A stretch of DNA of 19,478 bases, from positions 1-19,478 of the forward strand of contig CABUOQ010000033.1 in the NCBI GenBank assembly GCA_902493275.1. Direction: 5' to 3'. The position numbers and the translations under genes are program-made. Shown here piece after piece: positions 14,648 to 19,478 of this stretch. Origin of the DNA: an uncultured Bacillota bacterium (GTDB lineage: Bacteria; Bacillota_I; Bacilli_A; RFN20; CAG-449). The notes below the pieces were generated by a model. It was given only the letters and a program-made list of their open reading frames with translations, searched no databases and had not been told where the DNA came from. Positions within the stretch are counted from its first letter, which is position 1. Every line of letters starts with the position of its first letter.

Positions 14648-17600
14648 TTAATCACAGAGTTTTTTGAATCTCTTCCAACGTAATGCTGCGTATTCTTGAG
14701 ATTTTGTGAGTAATTCTTCAGCATGTTCAGGATTGACCTTTGGAAGTTGTGAGTATCTTGTTTGAGTCATGACGAAATCTCTGAACTTAGTGAAGTCTGG
14801 ATCTTTGCAATCTAATTGCATTGGGCATTTACCCTCTGCTTCAAGACGTGGATCATATCTAAAGATTGGGAAATATCCACATTCAACTGCTTCTTTCTCT
14901 GTCTTTTGAGCATTAGCTAATCCACCTTTTAATCCGTGTGCTTGGCAAGGAGCATAACAAATTATAAGTGAAGGACCATTATAAGATTCTGCTTCTTTTA
15001 AGGCCTTGATTGCTTGCATCTTATTTGCGCCCATAGAAATTTGAGCAACATACACATTACCATAAGAAATTGCCATCATAGCGAGGTTCTTCTTAGCGGT
15101 CTTCTTACCAGAAGCGGTAAATTTAGCGATAGAACCTGTTTGAGATGATTTAGAAGATTGTCCACCAGTATTAGAGTAAACTTCAGTATCAAGTACTAAA
15201 ATATTAACATCTTCTTCATTAGCGATAACATGATCAAGTCCACCATAACCGATATCATATGACCATCCATCACCACCGACAATCCAAACTGACTTATCAA
15301 TTAAGTCTCTTTCAAATTCAAGAACAGCTTTAACTTCTTCATTAGCACTTGCTTTAACAAGAGCAACTAAGTTCTTAACCATTCCACGAACATAATCTCT
15401 ATCTTTAATATGAGCCTCATAATCTTCAATTGCAGCCTTCAATTCAGGTTCAACTACTTCTTTTACGCTATCAAAGATTTTGCAAATTTGTCCGAGTTTA
15501 TAATCGGTTGCAACTCTCATACCAAAACCATATTCAGCATTATCTTCAAATAATGAGTTTGCCCAAGCAATACCATTACCATCTTTATCAGTACAGAAAG
15601 GGGTAAGTGGAGTTGAACCATTATAAATAGATGAACATCCGGTAGCATTAGCAATTAACATATCTTTACCGAATAATTGTGATGCCAAACGATAATATGG
15701 AGTCTCTCCACATCCCGCACATGCACCAGATACTTCTGCGTAAGGATATAAGAATGAAGCACCTTTAACAGTTGTAACTGGGAAACCGCCTGTCTTATAT
15801 TCTACATGTTTATATAAATAATCTGCTGCTGGTTCTTGGACTTCAAATTGAGATTTTGCTTCAACCATTTCAAGAGCCTTTTTGCCACCTTTACCAGGGC
15901 ATTCAACTACACATAATCCACATCCGACACAGTTCTTTGGTGAAACTTGAATTCTGAATTGTAAATCTTTAACTGCTGGTCCTCCCATTGCTTTTAATGT
16001 ATCAGCTTTGACATTTTCAGGTAAATTTTTTACTTCTTCTTCGTTCAATAAGAATGGACGAATAGTAGCATGAGGACAGACAAACGCACATTGATTACAT
16101 TGAATACAGTTTTCTTTTACCCACATTGGAACACGATCAGCAATTGAACGCTTTTCCATAAATGTGACATCATTTCTCATTGTACCATCTAACAATTCAT
16201 ATTCAGTGAATTTTGATGTTGGTAAATCATAACCATCTAGTGAACCGATAACATTGACAAATGAATCAAAGTATTCATCTCCAGTTGTAGCGTAAACTCT
16301 AGTTCCATCTAATTTGGACCATTCAGGTTTAACTTGTACTTCAACTAAACCTTGAGCTCCTGCATCAATAGCATCCCAGTTCATCTTAACGATATCATCA
16401 CCTTTTTTAGCATAAGATTTTTGAGCGAATTTCTTCATCCAATCTTGAGCTTCATCATAAGGCATAATATTTTGATTTAAGAAGAAGAAGGCTGATTGAA
16501 GAATTGTATTAGTTCTACGACCTAAGCCAATCTTTGCTGCAATAGCATTAGCATCAATGATATAGAATTTAGCATTTTTATCTGCTAATTGTTTTTTAAC
16601 TCTATTAGGTAATCTTGCTTCGATTTGATCAGCAGGAATATCTGTATTTAATAAGAATGTTCCACCTTTCTTTAAGCATTTGATCATATCGAATTTGAAG
16701 ATATATGAATCAAGTGAGCATGATAAGAAATCAGCATGTTCAACATAGTATGTAGAATGAATTGGAGTTTTACCAAATCTTAAGTGAGATCTAGTAACGC
16801 CACCTGCTTTTCTTGAGTCATAAGCAAAATATGCTTGAGCATATTGATGGGTTGCATCACCGATAATCTTAATTGAAGATTTATTAGCAGAAACAGTTCC
16901 ATCTGATCCTAAACCATAGAATAAGCATGAAGTATAATCACCTGTTACATGGAATTCCTCATCAACTGGGATTGAAAGATTTGTGACGTCATCAACAATT
17001 CCAACTGTAAATCCATTCCAGTTCTTTTCAGCATCTAAGAAATCATAAACTGATTTAATATGTTTTGGTTGAGTATCTTTTGAAGATAATCCATAACGAC
17101 CACCTAAAACAACTGATACTTTTCTTCCAACTTGTTCAAGGGCTGCAACAACATCAAGATATAAAGGCTCGCCTGTTGCACCAGTCTCTTTTGTTCTATC
17201 TAATACTGCAATCTTTGTTACAGTTTCAGGAAGAACACTTACTAAATGTTTAGCGGAGAAAGGACGATATAAATGAACTTTTACTAAACCTACTTTTTCT
17301 CCCTTAGCCATTAATGCATCGACTACTTCTCTAGCGGTTTCAGTTACAGAACCCATAGCAACGATAACCTTAGTAGCTTCTTTATCACCATAATATACAA
17401 ATGGAGCATATTCTCTACCAGTTAATCTTGTTACTTCTTTAAAGTATTCATCAGCGATATCAATAACTTTATTGAAATGAGCATTTTGAGCTTCTCTTCC
17501 TTGGAAATAAATATCATCATTTTCAGCTCCTCCACGAGTTACTGGATGAGTATGTGGGTTAAGAGCTCTAGCTCTAAATTCATCAAGAGCTTTTTGGTCA

Positions 17601-18196
17601 ATTAATTTATCCCATTCAGATGAATCAACAAATTCAACGTTTTGTACTTCGTGTGATGTTCTAAATCCATCAAAGAAATGACATACAGGTACTTGAGATT
17701 TAATTGCAATCAAATGAGCAGCAGAAGCTAAGTCAGCAACTTCTTGTACTGAATGAGAACAAATCATTGTAATACCAGTTTGTCTAATCGCATAAACATC
17801 TTGGTGATCACCAAAAATTGCAAGTGAACGAGTAGCTAAAGATCTAGCTGAAACATGTAATACAGCTGGTAAACATTCACCAACCCACTTGTAAATATTT
17901 GGAATCATTAATAATAATCCTTGTGATGCTGTGTAAGTAGTTGCTAACGCACCTGCTTGTAAAGCACCATGAACTGTTCCTGAAGCACCTGCTTCTGATT
18001 GCATTTCAACAACTTTAACTTGAGTGCCAAAACAGTTTTTCATACCTTCAGATGAGTATTGTTCAACCAATTCAGCCATTGTTGATGATGGTGTAATTGG
18101 ATAAATACTTGCAACTTCGGTAAAATTATAAGACGCTAAAGCAGCAGCAGTATTACCATCAACTGACTTCATTGTCTTTTTAATTTCTTCTGACAT
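14648..18196 (-). CDS. nifJ: Pyruvate:ferredoxin (flavodoxin) oxidoreductase, single chain
   Basis: Oxidises pyruvate with CoA to acetyl-CoA and CO2 and reduces two ferredoxins, the main anaerobic outlet for pyruvate. At 1182 residues it is the full-length fused form. Order: N-terminal pyruvate-binding domain (ASYNFTEVASIYPITPSS near 18-36), transketolase-C-like domain, CoA-binding domain, two [4Fe-4S] clusters (CIQCNQCAFVCP near 696-707 and CVGCGLCVVECP near 752-763), then the thiamine-diphosphate domain with its own cluster cysteines (CAGCGE near 823), the GGDGWSYDIGYGG magnesium/TPP site near 973, and YSNTGGQSSKSS. AGGAGG lies 11 bases before the ATG. It is single-gene, between the galU terminator and its own. 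The electron acceptor cannot be read from sequence. Confidence 0.98.
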   Translation of the reverse strand: MSEEIKKTMKSVDGNTAAALASYNFTEVASIYPITPSSTMAELVEQYSSEGMKNCFGTQVKVVEMQSEAGASGTVHGALQAGALATTYTASQGLLLMIPNIYKWVGECLPAVLHVSARSLATRSLAIFGDHQDVYAIRQTGITMICSHSVQEVADLASAAHLIAIKSQVPVCHFFDGFRTSHEVQNVEFVDSSEWDKLIDQKALDEFRARALNPHTHPVTRGGAENDDIYFQGREAQNAHFNKVIDIADEYFKEVTRLTGREYAPFVYYGDKEATKVIVAMGSVTETAREVVDALMAKGEKVGLVKVHLYRPFSAKHLVSVLPETVTKIAVLDRTKETGATGEPLYLDVVAALEQVGRKVSVVLGGRYGLSSKDTQPKHIKSVYDFLDAEKNWNGFTVGIVDDVTNLSIPVDEEFHVTGDYTSCLFYGLGSDGTVSANKSSIKIIGDATHQYAQAYFAYDSRKAGGVTRSHLRFGKTPIHSTYYVEHADFLSCSLDSYIFKFDMIKCLKKGGTFLLNTDIPADQIEARLPNRVKKQLADKNAKFYIIDANAIAAKIGLGRRTNTILQSAFFFLNQNIMPYDEAQDWMKKFAQKSYAKKGDDIVKMNWDAIDAGAQGLVEVQVKPEWSKLDGTRVYATTGDEYFDSFVNVIGSLDGYDLPTSKFTEYELLDGTMRNDVTFMEKRSIADRVPMWVKENCIQCNQCAFVCPHATIRPFLLNEEEVKNLPENVKADTLKAMGGPAVKDLQFRIQVSPKNCVGCGLCVVECPGKGGKKALEMVEAKSQFEVQEPAADYLYKHVEYKTGGFPVTTVKGASFLYPYAEVSGACAGCGETPYYRLASQLFGKDMLIANATGCSSIYNGSTPLTPFCTDKDGNGIAWANSLFEDNAEYGFGMRVATDYKLGQICKIFDSVKEVVEPELKAAIEDYEAHIKDRDYVRGMVKNLVALVKASANEEVKAVLEFERDLIDKSVWIVGGDGWSYDIGYGGLDHVIANEEDVNILVLDTEVYSNTGGQSSKSSQTGSIAKFTASGKKTAKKNLAMMAISYGNVYVAQISMGANKMQAIKALKEAESYNGPSLIICYAPCQAHGLKGGLANAQKTEKEAVECGYFPIFRYDPRLEAEGKCPMQLDCKDPDFTKFRDFVMTQTRYSQLPKVNPEHAEELLTKSQEYAALRWKRFKKLCD

Positions 18197-18228
18197 GTTT
18201 TAAAATTCCTCCTATAAAACCATTAGTA

Positions 18229-18257
18229 ATTATAAAATATTTTTATTAAAATGAATA
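18229..18257 (-). promoter_or_regulatory. Possible nifJ promoter
   Basis: Minus strand: perfect -10 TATAAT (18234-18229) with a 17-base spacer from a poor -35 TATTCA (18257-18252, 3 of 6). The weak -35 would suit an activator-dependent promoter. The palindrome at 18285-18302 lies just upstream. Confidence 0.38.
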
Positions 18258-18284
18258 GAGTAAACGCTCATAAAACCTAAAAAA

Positions 18285-18302
18285 ATTATCATTTATGATA
18301 AT
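18285..18302. promoter_or_regulatory. 18-bp perfect palindrome upstream of nifJ
   Basis: ATTATCAT-TT-ATGATAAT has 8-base arms about a 2-base centre. It stands about 28 bases upstream of the possible nifJ -35. It is not followed by a T-run, so a terminator is unlikely and a dimeric regulator site is more plausible. It does not match the Rex consensus (TTGTGAA...TTCACAA). It resembles Fur/PerR-type half-sites only in part, as the 7-4-7 spacing differs from 7-1-7. Confidence 0.45.
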
Positions 18303-18317
18303 ATTCATTAATAGCAT

Positions 18318-18350
18318 GACAAAAAAAGGACAGTATCCGCATTCTTTGTC
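18318..18350 (-). terminator. Probable terminator of galU
   Basis: Minus strand: a short GGA/TCC hairpin (about 18338-18328) runs into TTTTTTT (18327-18321). The flanks GACAAAGAA (18350-18342) can pair with TTTTTTTGTC to extend the structure, with one G-T pair. It begins 19 bases after the galU stop. The inner stem is small, so strength is uncertain. Confidence 0.5.
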
Positions 18351-18369
18351 AATTTTTGTTATCGATATA

Positions 18370-19251
18370 TTAATTTTCTTTATTAGATAATTCTTTTATA
18401 TATTCTTTTACTTTATCCGCTAAATCTGGTCTAGTTAAAGCAAAATCAATAGTTGCCTTTACATAACCAAATTTATCACCAATATCATATCTAATCCCTT
18501 CAAATTCACATGCATACACTTTTTCATAATCTAGAAGGGTAACTATTGAATCAGTAAGTTGAATTTCATTATTTTTTCCTGGTTTTTGGTTTTTTAAAAT
18601 ATCAAAAATGCGGTTAGTTAAAATATATCTTCCTAAAACCGCGCAATTAGATGGAGCATCACTAGGCGAAGGCTTTTCAATCATCCCATTTATTTCCATT
18701 AATTTTTTTTGTTTATCAAGTGGTTTAACAATACCATATTTATTTACCATGTCTTGAGGGACTTCTTGCACACCTAAAATGGAAGTATGTGTTTTTTCAT
18801 AAGCTTTAACTAATTGGGCCATAGCTGGAGTACCACCTTGATTTACAATTACATCATCGCCAAGCATAATAGCAAAATCCTCATCACCAATAAAATCTTT
18901 AGCACAATAAATTGCATGTCCTAGTCCACGTGGATGATCTTGATAAATAAATGTTATCTTGATTAAATTTGCAATATCTCTTATCATTTCAGCTTCTTCA
19001 AATTTATTAACAGCTTTTAATCGATTTTCCAATTTTTTATCAATTGAAAAATGTTGTTCAATGCTTGGTTTAGCCATTGAAACAATAATTCCAATTTCCT
19101 CTATTCCGCTATTAACAGCTTCTTCGACAATATATTGTAAAGAAGGTGTATCAATAATTGGTAACATCTCTTTAGGAAGTGCTTTAGTAGCCGGTAAAAA
19201 TCTTGTACCAAGCCCTGCAGCAGGTATAATCGCTTTTCTAATTTTATTCAT
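18370..19251 (-). CDS. galU: UTP--glucose-1-phosphate uridylyltransferase
   Basis: Makes UDP-glucose from UTP and glucose 1-phosphate, feeding glycolipid, capsule or teichoic-acid glycosylation. The 293 residues are the normal length. They contain the nucleotide-binding AAGLGTRFLPATKALPKE (11-28), GLGHAIYCAK, the metal-binding MLGDDV, the substrate segment EKPSPSDAPSN, and the C-terminal IRYDIGDKFGYVKA. AGGA lies 9 bases before the ATG at 19251. It is transcribed alone, with a probable terminator before nifJ. No sugar or envelope genes accompany it in the window, so the pathway it serves cannot be named. Confidence 0.96.
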   Translation of the reverse strand: MNKIRKAIIPAAGLGTRFLPATKALPKEMLPIIDTPSLQYIVEEAVNSGIEEIGIIVSMAKPSIEQHFSIDKKLENRLKAVNKFEEAEMIRDIANLIKITFIYQDHPRGLGHAIYCAKDFIGDEDFAIMLGDDVIVNQGGTPAMAQLVKAYEKTHTSILGVQEVPQDMVNKYGIVKPLDKQKKLMEINGMIEKPSPSDAPSNCAVLGRYILTNRIFDILKNQKPGKNNEIQLTDSIVTLLDYEKVYACEFEGIRYDIGDKFGYVKATIDFALTRPDLADKVKEYIKELSNKEN

Positions 19252-19296
19252 TTTATAAAGTCCTATGTAAACAAATCTAAAAAATTAGATTATATA

Positions 19297-19327
19297 TCTA
19301 TAATACTGAATTATTATTTTTTTTCAA
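19297..19327 (-). promoter_or_regulatory. Possible galU promoter
   Basis: Minus strand: TTGAAA (19327-19322) with a 19-base spacer to TATAGA (19302-19297). A TATAAT nearer the gene (19294-19289) has no matching -35. The leader also holds a 7-bp hairpin, AATCTAA/TTAGATT, at 19274-19291. The rest, to 19478, is AT-rich with no gene or other signal that I can support. Confidence 0.3.
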
Positions 19328-19478
19328 GGTGTCATTGCCCATTTTCACTTTCATATTATATATTTTGTGTCTTTTTATTATAAAAAAATACCTAGATAAT
19401 AATGTTTTTTTGAATTATATTACTTGTTACATGAAAAAGTAAATGCAACAATTAATACCTAAACAAAAAAATAAAATA

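Noticed and set aside
1..19478. Mobile element, CRISPR array, prophage or defence island
   Set aside because: No transposase, integrase or phage-like protein, no regularly spaced direct repeats and no terminal inverted repeats were seen. All genes are core chromosomal types in a conserved order.

Overview
The window is about 19.5 kb of AT-rich DNA from a fermentative, anaerobic, low-GC Firmicute. Gene content and order point to the Erysipelotrichia/RF39/Acholeplasma side of the Firmicutes. The block uvrA-hprK-lgt-HAD phosphatase-trxB-whiA, with clpP and then gap-pgk-tpiA beyond it, is a compressed version of the Bacillus-type chromosomal neighbourhood. HPr kinase implies PTS-based catabolite control. 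Single-chain pyruvate:ferredoxin oxidoreductase implies anaerobic pyruvate oxidation. hprK and whiA both end in TGA at coupled junctions, so TGA reads as stop and this is not a genetic-code-4 mycoplasma. The lineage is inferred from gene content and order only. All 15 genes look like intact chromosomal core genes. I see no rRNA or tRNA gene, CRISPR array, insertion sequence, prophage or defence system.

Layout, left to right. (1) Positions 1-185 hold no gene, but do hold a strong leftward promoter firing off the left edge, a cluster of abutting GC-rich palindromes, and the terminator of the next gene. (2) A Bax-inhibitor-1 family membrane protein gene (186-869, minus) has its own promoter. (3) A glycolytic operon gap-pgk-tpiA (minus, 4150 to 1038) runs from a near-consensus promoter to a long-stem terminator, with three hairpins between gap and pgk. 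(4) clpP (plus) diverges from gap and carries Asn where the third residue of the catalytic triad is normally Asp. It ends flush against a convergent small helix-turn-helix regulator. (5) That regulator overlaps the end of whiA. (6) uvrA-hprK-lgt-HAD-trxB is a tightly packed minus-strand operon covering DNA repair, carbon control, lipoprotein modification, a pyrophosphatase-like housecleaning enzyme and redox. (7) A plus-strand pair encodes a DUF308/HdeD-like membrane protein and a cation-diffusion-facilitator exporter with manganese-type site residues. (8) nifJ (pyruvate:ferredoxin oxidoreductase) and galU (UTP-glucose-1-phosphate uridylyltransferase), both minus and separately transcribed, end the window. 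The last roughly 225 bases are galU upstream DNA with no gene.

Together the genes cover lower glycolysis (triose isomerase, GAPDH, phosphoglycerate kinase), conversion of pyruvate to acetyl-CoA with reduced ferredoxin, UDP-glucose supply for the envelope, sensing of glycolytic flux by HPr kinase/phosphorylase, protein quality control and thiol redox. I found no undescribed multi-gene system. The points most worth a second look are the ClpP triad change, the hairpin series between gap and pgk, the palindrome cluster beside the strong left-edge promoter, and the 18-bp palindrome upstream of nifJ.
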